Under the pieces are notes generated by a model. The model did no database searches, was not told the DNA's origin, and saw only the letters and a list, made by a program, of their open reading frames with translations. From contig CP137680.1 in assembly GCA_037976565.1 (NCBI GenBank), positions 1,029,252 through 1,093,251 of the forward strand: a stretch of 64,000 nt of DNA, read 5' to 3'. Each line of letters starts with the position of its first letter. Positions within the stretch are counted from its first letter, which is position 1. The position numbers were made by a program, and so were the translations under genes. Origin of the DNA: Mesocentrotus franciscanus. Taxonomy: Eukaryota; Echinodermata; Echinoidea; Camarodonta; Strongylocentrotidae. Below are positions 33,440-43,637 of this stretch, one piece after another.

Positions 33440-33965
33440 AGGTACTATGTCCCATTTGCAGGCCAAAAAATGAAAGGTTAAATTCCAACGGCATTTGAAA
33501 GATAATACTAATTTAGAACTTTCCTTAAAAAAGGGGGCTTGAAAATGTCTTTAAGTGGGAAAATAACGACTATTAGTTGTCGAATCGACTTAAGAGCTAT
33601 AAGACAGTAAGTAATAGTCTGATTTTCAGACCATTGTACCGAATGGTCGTACGTTTTGTGCTGCGCAAAGATTCAATCAGTTTAATTTTGGCCATTACAA
33701 GAAGTGGGTTATTGATGTAGACAAATGCTCATGTACCCTTTACAGCTCATTTTATGTATGTTATTACCAAAGAAGAAAAAAGCCAGTCAGTCACTCAATA
33801 GTGTCTGACAGTGAAGTCTAGCAAGTAAACGGGTTTCCTTGCATAATTTGAATATTAGGACACTGCTAACGTTTAAATTTCACAGATAGGACATACATGA
33901 CATATTCATAATTCCTGCAAAGTTCTACAGAATTTGATGTTGGCTGCAAAAGGGACATAGTATCT
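33440..33965 (-). mobile_element. TTAA-flanked MITE, 526 bp, copy 2
   Basis: TTAA at 33436-33439 and 33966-33969; termini AGGTACTATGTCCCATTTGC and GGGACATAGTATCT. Inverted relative to copy 1 (22646-23175) and very similar along its length. Empty-site relative at about 25535-25540. Confidence 0.9.
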
Positions 33966-33983
33966 TTAAGTTAACGTTTATTT

Positions 33984-34792
33984 GAAGAGCTTAATCCATT
34001 CCGGTTAATTTCGAGAAAATCATTGTTTTTTAATTTCACACATTTGTCTCTGTTTATTAATCAAATCTATACTACAGGTGGAAGAACTACCACTATAGGT
34101 CATACAAATGCAAGTTAGAAAAATCCTGCGTACACCATGAATTTTATATAATTTTTCACATTTCATTTCTTTTCGAATTTAGCGCCTTTTGGAGAAATCA
34201 TGGATAAAGCGCCTTTTGACAGAACACTTTTTACAGTCAATATAGAGTTGTTCACTGACATAAGTATAGAAGGATGTCATTTGTGTGTAAATGCTTCTGA
34301 ATTGTAAATTAACTATACTTACCTGTACTTGAATCATAGTAGCCCCCTCACCACACACACACGCGTGCGCACACACACACACACACACACACATGATCAT
34401 CAATGTGCAAAAACTTTCATCACATAACCACTGGTACAATAATTTATCCATGATGAAATCGCCAGAAAATGAGGTATTTCGAAACGTGAATAGTAAAAAC
34501 GAATCTAGGAAGTCTGCCTGTGCTATGCTCTTTGTGTTCTGCTTTCTGATTGCTTTCTGATCAATTTCCACAAGCTGGTATGATTGGGCCAATCAAAGGA
34601 AAGAAAAGAAGGTGGATATAGCGCCTTTTGGTTGAAAGTATAAATTTCAAATCAATATTTTCATATTTTCCTGAAACAATTCTGAGGGAAAATTTAGTGA
34701 TTTAGATACACATGAGAGAGGTCTATTTAAATCGTTTAAAACATGCAATTTGGTGAAAAGTGGATTCAGCGCCTTTTGGTTGCAAGCTCTTC
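33984..34792. mobile_element. 809-bp element with short TIRs
   Basis: GAAGAGCTT at the left end and AAGCTCTTC at the right end, flanked by ATTT (33980-33983 and 34793-34796). The empty site is TTATTTGCATCTGG at about 25550. Inside, AGCGCCTTTTGG recurs at about 34182, 34208 (imperfect), 34620 and 34769, and a (CA)n tract lies at 34352-34393. A 137-codon minus-strand frame (34179-34592) spans that CA repeat and has no recognisable domain. The superfamily is unknown; the very short target duplication is unusual. Confidence 0.7.
34352..34393. repeat. (CA)n microsatellite
   Basis: ACACACACACGCGTGCGCAC followed by (AC)n. Confidence 0.95.
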
Positions 34793-35681
34793 ATTTGCAT
34801 CTGGCTCGAATTTTGCTTGGGTATTTGGTACTGGAGGATTAATGTTTACATGATCGCATGATCTCTTATTCATTCCAGTTCCAATGTTTTTCTGACTGTT
34901 TTCAAGACACTATCATGTTTGTCGATCATAGTTCTATGTAGCTTGATGTCTCATGGTAATTTTTAGGGAGTAACTATTGTTGAATTTTAGCGACAATCGT
35001 TCGCCATTGCTACTCTTTAATGCTACTATGACGTGCAGTGACACATTGAATCTTCAGGACTCATGACAAATTCGTTTAACAGTTGATTGCGCTTGGTTGA
35101 GCCCACTGTTCGCAGGAATTAGATGAGAGAGATAGCCGTGAATATTCTCACCATTAACGACGAAGTATTTTTTTCTTCACCGCCTTTACAAAGCTATTTG
35201 AATGGGGAACAAATCTAATGTTTGGCTTCCTGGGAGAAGTTTCAATTGTTGTTAAGAAATTTCAGTCGATTCCTCTCGGTTCATTCTATTGTTCGGACTA
35301 TTAAGCTGAGAGAGATAGAATGTGACATTCTCATGACTAACGGCCTTGCATTATTATTCTTATTTGTTCATCGTCTCTACAATGCTATTTGAACAATATT
35401 TGATGACAATAGACGACAATCTGGTACTATTTTTATGTAGCGTCACATTACAATAACATGACAGATGAATGATTATGAGCACCGGGTTTAATAATTTAAC
35501 GAATACTTAATTTGAACCCGGGCTATGCTTTCTCTTGCCATTGCCTTCCATTTCCCTCGTTTACTTCCTTCTTACCACGGAGTATGTAATGTGTATGTGT
35601 ATGCCTCAATCATAGAGAATATAATCACTAATATCGCTGAAATAATTCTTCTCCTGCCCCTTCTTCTTCATTTACTTTTCA

Positions 35682-35710
35682 TAGTAGTAGTAGTAGTAGT
35701 AGTAGTAGTA
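35682..35710. repeat. (TAG)n microsatellite
   Basis: Nine to ten TAG units. Confidence 0.95.
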
Positions 35711-36000
35711 AAAGCAGCAGTATCATAATAATCATTATTATTATCATTGTTATATTTATTATTATAGTAAATATCGTAATTATAATCATTATTATAGTGA
35801 TTATTTGTTATTGTTATTATTCTTATAGTTATTTGTATGCTTCTTCTTCTTAACATAATTATCGTACACACAATACGTCATGTGCCAAGAATGTATTGCT
35901 ATGATACATCCAAGATGTCTACCAAAACTGTCAATTCGTTGCTGAAATATTAGCAAGTCAAAAGAAGAAACATTAGAATTTCTATTTTAAATTGAAATAA

Positions 36001-36690
36001 ATTATATAGGAGAAATAAGTGGAGAATACAATCATGATTTCGGTACTAGGGGACTAACATGGACATAATGCACTTGTTTACATGACCACATTATCTCTTA
36101 TTTATTCTACCTGCAATGTTTTCTGACTGTTTTCAAAACAATATCATGTTTGTCGATCATAGTTCTATGTAGCTTGATGTCTCATGTTAATTTTTAGTGG
36201 AAAAGCAATCTAAGCAACAATTTCTGAATTTTAGCGACAATTGTTCGCCATTGCTGCTCTTTAATACTACTATGACGTGCAGTAACAAATTAAAATTTCA
36301 GAACTCATGATAAATTCGTTTAACAGTTGATTCCACTTGGTTGATTCTATTGTTCGGATTATTTTGCAGAACGACATAGAAATTGACATTCTCATGGCTT
36401 ACGACTTTGCATTAGTGTTCATCGTCTCTACAATGCTATTTGAACAATATTTGGTGACAAAAGACGGCATTTCTTTGTATCGTCAAAAGCCGTCAAATAA
36501 CAAAACATGGCAGATTAAAAGATCCTCAGTACTGGGTCTTATAATTTAAAGAAAACTTAATTTGAACCCGGCCATATTCTGTCGCTCTCTCTCTCTCTCT
36601 CGTTTGTCATTGCCTTTATTTTCCCTCGCTTACTTCATTGTTGCCACGGAATATGCAATGTGTATGCCTCATTATGTCAATTAGAGTCAA
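36001..36690 (+). repeat. Dispersed repeat family Y, third partial copy
   Basis: 36030-36330 and 36400-36660 follow 24250-24560 and 24790-25060 with deletions. It includes GACAATTGTTCGCCATTGCT and AATTTGAACCCGG. No gene seen. Confidence 0.7.
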
Positions 36691-39512
36691 AGGTGTAACT
36701 GGTTGTTGTCCAGGGTCAATGGTCAAATTGTCTCAATCTATCTTCCATACATCCATAACAAGGCTAAACAGTAGAAACTTGACATATGGATAGATCATAA
36801 TGGTAGAAGCATTTTATATAACAATATGAAATCGTGAAAATGCTTTCTTCAGTATGTAAATTATTAGCATACGTATCACCTAATTCGTCGAAGTAACGAA
36901 TTCAAGTCTAGTTCATAGTTGGATAGAGTATGAGTGGGAGATATGATTTCTTATAAAAAAAAACAAAAATCTAGAAAATGCATATTTTCATTTTGATATT
37001 TAGATTTAGGGTCAAAGGTCAAATATACTGTACATGGTTTCTCTAAAACCATGCATTGTATAGACTAGAAATTTGGCACACTAATAGACCTGAATAAGAG
37101 GATTATTTCAAAAAATAAGGTCAAATCATGCCAATGTTACTAAACATGTGTGGCATGCACTTGGAACAGCCCACCTATACTTGTTATTAACAAGTATTAC
37201 ATGTCTAGTTTATCAGGTGGGCTGTATATAATACAGACCACCTGTTTTCGTTAGAATTGCCTTTATTTATTATTCTTTATTTATTTTTCTTATTTCCAAG
37301 CACTTTTTTGTTAGCAAGATAACTTGAAAATGGCTAAATCAAATACCTTGAAATTTGGCATACATATGTATAGGCATATGGAAAAATCGAAATCACATTT
37401 TAAACCTTGACCTTGACTGATGACGTCATCTAGGCGCCATTTTGTAAAATTTTCTGAAAATCTACTCATGATCATATCTTCATAACGGAAAGTCATTTCT
37501 CATTCATATTTATCATGATCAAGGTCAATATCCGTCCGGTCAATTTCAGGTAAAAAAACGGGCGCGTACGCGTACGTCCGCGCGTCAGTGCGCGCGCAAA
37601 ATTTAAAAATGCTCAAAATCGTCTCAATTTGTTTTGCATAGGTTTCAGGCCATTTCAAGCATTTGTCAAAAAATCGCGCACACGCGCGTGCGCGCTCGTT
37701 TTCGCGCGTAACGCCATCACACAACATAGAATCGCCATTTTTTTTTCTTTCATGATATTTTCCATTTTTTTCCAAACAATTTGATACCACGTTTATCTCT
37801 TTATGACCCTTAATAACGGAATGAGCGTCCATTCAAGATAAATGTCCGTGCGCGAGCTCTTGTAATACATAGCATATATGGGCAAAAACATGCCTATACA
37901 AAATCCATTGTAACTCTTCAGAATGGATGGGATCCCCAACTTTTTTCATATTTGGATAGATTATGAGTCGGAGATATGATTTCATGTCTCATTTGACCCT
38001 CAATTAACTCATGACGTCATCATAATGGCCTCCGAACTCAAAATTTCAATTTGCATATTATGACGTCAGCATATTTTTGGAAAATTGATTGTATCTCTGT
38101 AAATATTGATCGATTTTCTTCCAAATTTTGATATGTTCTAGCTGAGACAATTCTCTACAAATGCAGTGTCCACAATTTTTCATTTTGACAAAGGCATCAT
38201 GGCGTATTTTTGCGATTAAAGGAGGCATGTCAATTTTTCACATTTTGCGTGTATTCTCTATGGGACATGACTTTTTCAAAACTGGATTCTACATTCCCGT
38301 CTTTCGCGAGCAATATCTCCGTCGTTTTAGTTTCGTTTTCGCTGAGCTTTGAGTATGTTGTAGCTGAGACAATAAGCTATCACAAATGTGTCCTTTATTT
38401 TTCGATCAGATGCCGGGATCATGCTCATATTTCACTTGCAAAGTGGGATTTGAGAATTCCATTTTCGTTCACGTGTAATGTCTATGGGGATTATTTTGGT
38501 ATAGTGGTCATAGCACTTGCCTCCCATTCCGGCGACCCAAGTTCGATTCCTGGTGGGTCATTTTTTTTTTTTTTTTTTGCCGTCGTTTTAAATTTGATTT
38601 TATGATCTTCTTCGACTATTATAACATATTATCATATACAATCACAAACAATGTAATAAAATGCCTAATTTTACGTGTATTCTCTATGGGAGGTGACTTT
38701 TCTGAAATCTTCATTCTACATTCCAGTCTTGTTTAAGCAATATCTCGATTATTTTTGCTCGATTTTCTGCCAGCTTCGGATATGTTGTAGCTGAGACGAT
38801 TCTCTATACAGAAAGTGACATTTATTTTTAATCAGATAATGAGATCATGGTCATATTTTGACTACAAAGTGGGATTTAAGAATTCCATTTTCTGTTCACG
38901 TATAATGTCTATGTGGATTATTTTGGTATATTGGTCGCAATTGACTTGAAACGTTGCATGTTGATAGGTAAGACAAAATATTTCATATAAAAACACAAAA
39001 TCTAGAACATGCATTGTTCATTATGTTATTTAGATTTTAAGGTTAAAGGTCAAATATACTGTACATGGTTTCTCTAAAACAATGCTTTGTAAAGACATGA
39101 AATTTGGCACACTAATAGACGTGAATAAGAGGATTATTTCAAAAATTTAGGTCAAATCATGCATGGTATCTTAACTACTTAGTATGTAAATTAGGATCAA
39201 AGGTCAAACATTTCACTGATCACTATCACACTAACCATGTGTGGTATGCATTAATTGGAACAGCCCACCTATACTTGTTCCGAAACAAGTATTACATGTC
39301 TAGTTTTTCTTATTTCCACCCACTTTTTTGTTAGCAAGATAATTTGAAAATGGCTCAATCAAATGCCTTGAAATTTGGCACACATATGCATAGGCATATG
39401 GACAAAGCAAAATAATGTTTTCAACCTTGACCTTGACTGATGACGTCATCTAGGCGCCATTTTGTGAAATTTTCTGAAAATCTACTCATCATATCTTCAT
39501 AACGGAAAGTCA
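36691..39512 (+). repeat. Dispersed repeat family Z, third and fourth copies
   Basis: 36691-37206 is a short copy ending GGAACAGCCCACCTATACTT. A single AGGTGGGCTGT hairpin unit sits at 37207-37285. 37313-39512 is the longest copy, with ordered blocks equal to 21180-22640 and then 20800-21180, so a complete family unit can be read here. Extremely CpG-rich CGCGCGTACGCG words lie at 37558-37605 and 37676-37705, as at 21300-21328. The unit repeats its start at 39305-39512 (TTGTTAGCAAGATAA), which suggests head-to-tail arrangement. No protein frame spans it. Confidence 0.8.
38497..38560 (+). tRNA. tRNA-Gly(CCC)-like sequence with T-run (pseudo-tRNA)
   Basis: A box TGGTATAGTGG (38497-38507), anticodon-loop CTCCCAT, B box GTTCGATTC (38541-38549), then T18 from 38561, which could terminate RNA polymerase III. 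The T arm has one mismatch (CCAAG/CCTGG) and no acceptor stem forms. This is the paralogue of 22060-22121. I read it as a tRNA-derived, possibly Pol III-transcribable module carried by the repeat family and not as a translation-competent tRNA. Confidence 0.6.
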
Positions 39513-39720
39513 TTTTTGTTGAATCTTTATCAAAAAATTATTTGTAACACCTGTGAATAAAATACCACGTAAAGAAAGAAAGAAAAAAAAAGATAACCCG
39601 ACGTCGGTGGCGGTAGCCCTCTATCTGCTCCTGGTATGGCGGTGAAGTAGAAGTAGGAGTAGTATTAGTACTAGTAGTTGTAGGCGAAGATTCTTCTTCA
39701 CTATCACTCACCATGTTGAT
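39513..39720 (-). other. 3' flank of SAP/SGNH copy 2, with LINE tail in antisense
   Basis: Contains the same 65-base LINE 3' end as 18436-18500. Read on the minus strand, it runs from CATG|GTGAGT (about 39714-39705) to a pyrimidine-rich tract and TTCACAG (about 39551-39557), i.e. it would pass as a short intron. Both copies of the SAP/SGNH sequence share this arrangement. Confidence 0.5.
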
Positions 39721-40445
39721 TTGAGCCAAGATGGATGATTATTTCATTAGGCATTAATCGTTGACCCTCGGCGCAAATGACATCACACGCATCTTCAATT
39801 TTCGCGCCGGAGAGTGACCTGGCGACGACTCGCTTTTCGCGCGAGAGTTCCGACGACATCAAGTACTTGGTCATGGAGTCTCCCACTAGTAGAACATCAC
39901 ACTTTGATTCTGCATCAGGATGGGCGTTGTTGGTTTTGGAGAACAACTTCAGGTGCTTGGCCTCCGGGTATTCATGAAGTTGATCTTTCAGTACGTGGCA
40001 TTGATATCTGTTTGGGGTAGACACTCTTGGCACTGTTGTCTGATTCAGTGTTCTCGGATAATATTTCAAACCGATTATGCGTAGCAATTGTCGGGTAATC
40101 TGTGGTGGTAGATACTTGTGCCCACAGATTCCCTTGTTCATTCGCCTGACCATTAATATGTTGTGCGAATACATTGCTGAACTTCTTCTCGATAGTGTCT
40201 AGCCGACTATTCAAGTCTTTCATCTCTCCTAGTACATTCTGCAGTAGTTGTCGGTAGTCCGCGTCTTGTTTATCCTCCTCTACAACTGCAGCGGCACTAG
40301 TGTTTCTTTTTTCGTCCAATGCATTTTGCAATCTTTCAACAAGGATCGCCTTTACTCCGTTTGTGTCTAAACCTCTTTTTTGTAGCTCAGAACGTAGTAG
40401 TTGTTTCACGCGGAGTCCACGTAAGTTTGTAGGCAAGGTTTCCAT
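39704..40445 (-). pseudogene. SAP/coiled-coil/SGNH-like retrotransposon ORF1, copy 2
   Basis: Start METLPTNLRG at 40445. Residues about 8-42 form a SAP motif (VKQLLRSELQKRGLDTNGVK, then ERLQ), a DNA-binding fold. Residues 60-90 are helix-forming (LLQNVLGEMKDLNSRLDTIE). After a linker the frame breaks near 39993, where copy 2 has four extra bases (CACGTACTG against CACTG). The SGNH-like part continues in another frame: VLLVGDSMTKYL, GAKIEDA, IIIHLGSNQHG, stop. SGNH domains occur in CR1-type ORF1 proteins; SAP next to SGNH is less familiar to me. A host gene exon remains possible given the GTGAGT at its end. Confidence 0.65.
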
Positions 40446-40829
40446 TGTTACGTCACACGAAGCGTTGCTATATGTGTTGGTATGGTCTTTTGCTTACTAG
40501 TATGGCGCAATAAATTTGCGCATGTTTTGATAATACGCACAATGTCCAAATTTGAAAGATTAATTCGCTAAAATACTTGATTAAAAATGACGAAAAACGA
40601 ATATATCTTGGAATATGTTTACATACCGTCGAAAAGAGTGCATTGTCCACAATCACAGGAAAATGTCCAAGATGTTGATATATAACAGTCAAAAGAAAGT
40701 GCACTATAAACGCAAAAAATATGGGAATTTACGGAGCACCGAAAAAGCACGTCCGTCCTCTTTAACTTCTCTTCTCTCAATTCAATTTGGTTAACAAAAT
40801 TACTTCTTAATTACATTATCTGATCATTT
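40446..40829. other. No gene recognised
   Basis: Upstream of the SAP start on the minus strand. AT-rich, nothing shared with copy 1, which is truncated before this point. Confidence 0.5.
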
Positions 40830-41084
40830 CTTTTCCGTGTGGCATAACAACATATATTACATGTCTAAACAAGGAAAAGAGTTTCAATGGACAGAATTAT
40901 GGTGTGTAAAAAATAATTGAAATAAAATTAGTTTTATAACCCCACATTCTAAGTAAATCACACTTTTAAGTTTCATTACGCCATACGTACGTGTGTAATA
41001 TCCAACATTCAAATGTATATTAAACAGTTTTATTGCATCAAGTTCATAATAAAAACTATATCAATTGAAAGGTCTATCTCATTA
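40830..41084 (+). repeat. Dispersed repeat family X, copy 1
   Basis: CATAACAACATATATTACAT, GAGTTTCAATGGACAGAATT and ATGGTGTGTAAAAAAT recur at 52165-52460 and 61110-61215. No coding content. Confidence 0.75.
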
Positions 41085-41086
41085 TA

Positions 41087-41290
41087 TATGTACCGGTGTG
41101 TTGGCTCAGTCAGTAGAGCGTCCGCCTCACAACCGGGAGGTCGTGGGTTCGAACCCCGGCCGCGTCATACCAAAAGACGTTAAAGATGGGAGTCGCTGCT
41201 ACCTTGTTTGGCGTTCAACAATAAGGGGATAGAGCAATGTCGATCTGGCGCTGCTCAGTGGCTGCCGGGCTCACGATCAATTGGGCAAAA
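41087..41290 (+). mobile_element. tRNA-derived SINE
   Basis: The tRNA-related head (about 41094-41166) has an A-box-like TGGCTCAGTCAGTAGAGCG, a CTCACAA loop with a CAC (valine-type) anticodon, and a perfect B box GGTTCGAACCC (41146-41156). The following body, GACGTTAAAGATGGGAGTCG, CTTGTTTGGCGTTCAAC and GGGATAGAGCAATGTCG, resembles the conserved central domain of SINEs widespread in marine invertebrates. The anticodon stem has mismatches. The tail may continue to the (ATT)n at 41337. Confidence 0.8.
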
Positions 41291-41336
41291 AGAATTTCCA
41301 TTTTTGGTTTAATAAAATTGGAGTGGACATTAAAAA

Positions 41337-41367
<31 letters not shown>
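41337..41367. repeat. (ATT)n microsatellite
   Basis: About ten units, near the end of the SINE. Confidence 0.95.
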
Positions 41368-41368
<1 letters not shown>

Positions 41369-42298
41369 AAATAACGTTTTTTGACATTCTTTCAAAATTT
41401 GAGCAAAAATGACCTTTTAGTTTTAAAAAAAGTAACAAAAAAGAAGCGCCATCCATCCGTATCTCATTCCTTAATATTTTTGCAAGAGTAAAAAATAAAA
41501 TAAATAAAGTTAAAAATGTAATAAAACACTGTAAAACGCGAACAAGAATCGTTATGTAGCAATTGTAAGAAAAACAATTGAATAATAACATATACATGCA
41601 TAGTATGTGAATATCACACTAAAATGTATGACTCGTCAATTAATTGTCTTTCTTCTTCTGCCCCTCTTTCTCTCTCTTCTTCTATTTCCTCCAGATTCCC
41701 TTCTCTCCTTTTCTTCTTCTTCGTTTCCTTCTCGTTCTTCTGCCCCTCTTTCTCTCTCTTTCCTCCCAATTCCCCTCTCTCCTACTTGTTTTCTCCTCCT
41801 ATTTCTTCCTTTTCTTTTCATTCTGCTTCCTATTCTTCTTCCCGTTCCCATTTCTTTTTTATGCTTACTTCATCATTCCTATTTTTCCAACAGCTTTTGT
41901 ATGAATCTAGAGTTGATATTAAACTTGTTTGTTTTCTTATAATGTTTCTTACACGTAAGTCACATATATTGTTTCTACATTTTATATATGCATCTCGCAT
42001 TTATGTAACATCGTCTGTATGGTATGGAGCGACAATTATTACATTGTTCCATATTACTTCGACATGAAGTTAACGCCCTTGTGACTCCAAACAGACAACA
42101 TGTTAAACGTGTCCGTTAACGTCGTTATACACTGTGTATCATATATTCTATCCTAAATAACGTGACGTATTAGCCCTGCGTTGTCAATAATAAAACATGA
42201 CTTGGGCTTCTTCTCTCTCCTACATTTTATTTATATATTTTTTATCAATAAAATTGTATATTATATAATATTACTTACTTTGTTAATAATTATGATTG
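41368..42298. other. No gene recognised; pyrimidine-rich tract
   Basis: 41640-41870 is strongly CT-rich with a duplicated block (CTTCTGCCCCTCTTTCTCTC at 41654 and 41738). Overlapping frames in all three plus-strand registers here reflect composition. The rest is AT-rich. Confidence 0.6.
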
Positions 42299-42302
42299 TT
42301 AA

Positions 42303-42664
42303 AGCCCCTCTAAAGTGTTGGGAGCCCCAAAAATTTTATGGCAAAATTTCACTTACATTGTATCATAATGTGAAAGAGGGTGTCATTTAAAACACATTTC
42401 TGCAAGGATTTTCAAAACTAATATGTTTGAAGTCGAATATTGATGAAAGAATACAAAATTTAGGTTTTCTGCGTACAACAGAAAACCCAAATTAGGCCTA
42501 TGTATTCGTTTATCAATATCACATCAAAACACATTATTCAGGGGAAATCCTTGCAGAAGTGTGTCTTAAATGACATCCTCTTTCACATTATGATACAATT
42601 TAAGTGAAATTTTGCCATCAAAATTTTTGGCGAATTTCGGGCTCCCAACACTTTAAAAGGGGCT
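42303..42664. mobile_element. TTAA-flanked palindromic MITE, 362 bp
   Basis: TTAA at 42299-42302 and 42665-42668. TIRs AGCCCCTCTAAAGTGTTGGG and its complement; similarity of the arms continues through GAAATTTTGCCAT and TCACATTATGATAC for about 120 bases. The centre is a small hairpin (GGTTTTCTGCGTAC-AACAGAAAACC, 42465-42488). A half copy is at 48288-49032. Confidence 0.9.
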
Positions 42665-42668
42665 TTAA

Positions 42669-43637
42669 TAAAGTGGTATCGAAACAAAATCTGGAGTGAA
42701 GGGGACCTACTATTTTTTCCAAACTGAGGAAGTAGCTACGATAATTTAAAGAAGATCAGGAAACTGTTGCATTTTTAGAATATGACTTTATCCAACATTT
42801 TAAGTGAGAAATGATATATACTAGGCAAGGACACACAATGACGAACAGTGAAAATAAGCCGGCTACAGATAAATTGCCTATTAGCCTAAAATATATTGGA
42901 GGCATTTTGTTTTTCTTTCTTCAATAGGACATTAGAATATATTCATAACATAAGAAAATATATATGAAAATAACGAGTCATACATGCAAGGACAAACCCA
43001 GTTAAACCAAATATTTAATCAGGAAGAAATATTAAGGTGTAGAATAGAAAAAAAATCCCTATCCCAATCCATACTTACCACATACGCCCAGTTACACTTG
43101 AGGGAGAGAGGAGAGAAGAAAAAAGCTATAGCTGCTGTTATTATTCACATCCCCCCGCCCCATTATTATTATTTTACCACCCGACCACTGTGGAATACAA
43201 CTTTTTGGGGATGAATAACTTGTAATAATTACTCGAATTTAAGGTGACCCCAATTCTGTAAATGAATCCCCAATGTTTTAGTTATAGATATCTCTTTCCT
43301 GTTCTCTATTATGATATAGGAGTTTTTTAATCATATTTATTGTTGGGATATTCCCTTCCTGTCTAGAAATATACATAAAATGATTTTTTAAAATCAAAAT
43401 TATAGAATTTATGTATCTTATCCTACTGGAATTTCCCACAACGCCGAACAAGAAGTCCTGACAATGCATTTAAACCTCCTTTATATCAAACGCTAGGATT
43501 ACTTCTTGCCGCAAAAACTTCACTTTGCTACAATAAAAAATATATGTGAATATGTTTCCATTTCTTCTTGTTAATATGAACATAAATTATCTGCAGCTGA
43601 CGACAACAGAAAAAGAATCTTTTGTAAAAAGCGCGCC
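42669..43637. other. No gene recognised
   Basis: AT-rich. CTGCAG at 43592-43597 preceded by pyrimidines could be a splice acceptor, but no coding sequence I recognise follows it. Confidence 0.45.

Larger units (their letters stand above)
33168..36000 (+). repeat. Dispersed repeat family Y, copy with nested insertions
   Basis: Matches 23920-25880 in blocks: 33168-33435, then the 526-bp TTAA MITE, then 33970-33983, then the 809-bp element, then 34793-35990. Removing both insertions restores collinearity with 25540-25560 (GTCTTTAAGCTTACCCTTAT). No gene seen. Confidence 0.8.

Noticed and set aside
34179..34592. 137-codon minus-strand gene
   Set aside because: The frame crosses a (CA)n tract inside a TSD-flanked element and shows no domain.
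41094..41166. Functional tRNA-Val gene
   Set aside because: The B box is perfect and a CAC anticodon is present, but the anticodon stem has mismatches and a SINE body follows directly, so it is the tRNA-derived head of a SINE.
41607..42067. Overlapping S/F/P-rich frames in all three plus registers
   Set aside because: CT-rich low-complexity tract; open in every register because it lacks stop-forming bases.
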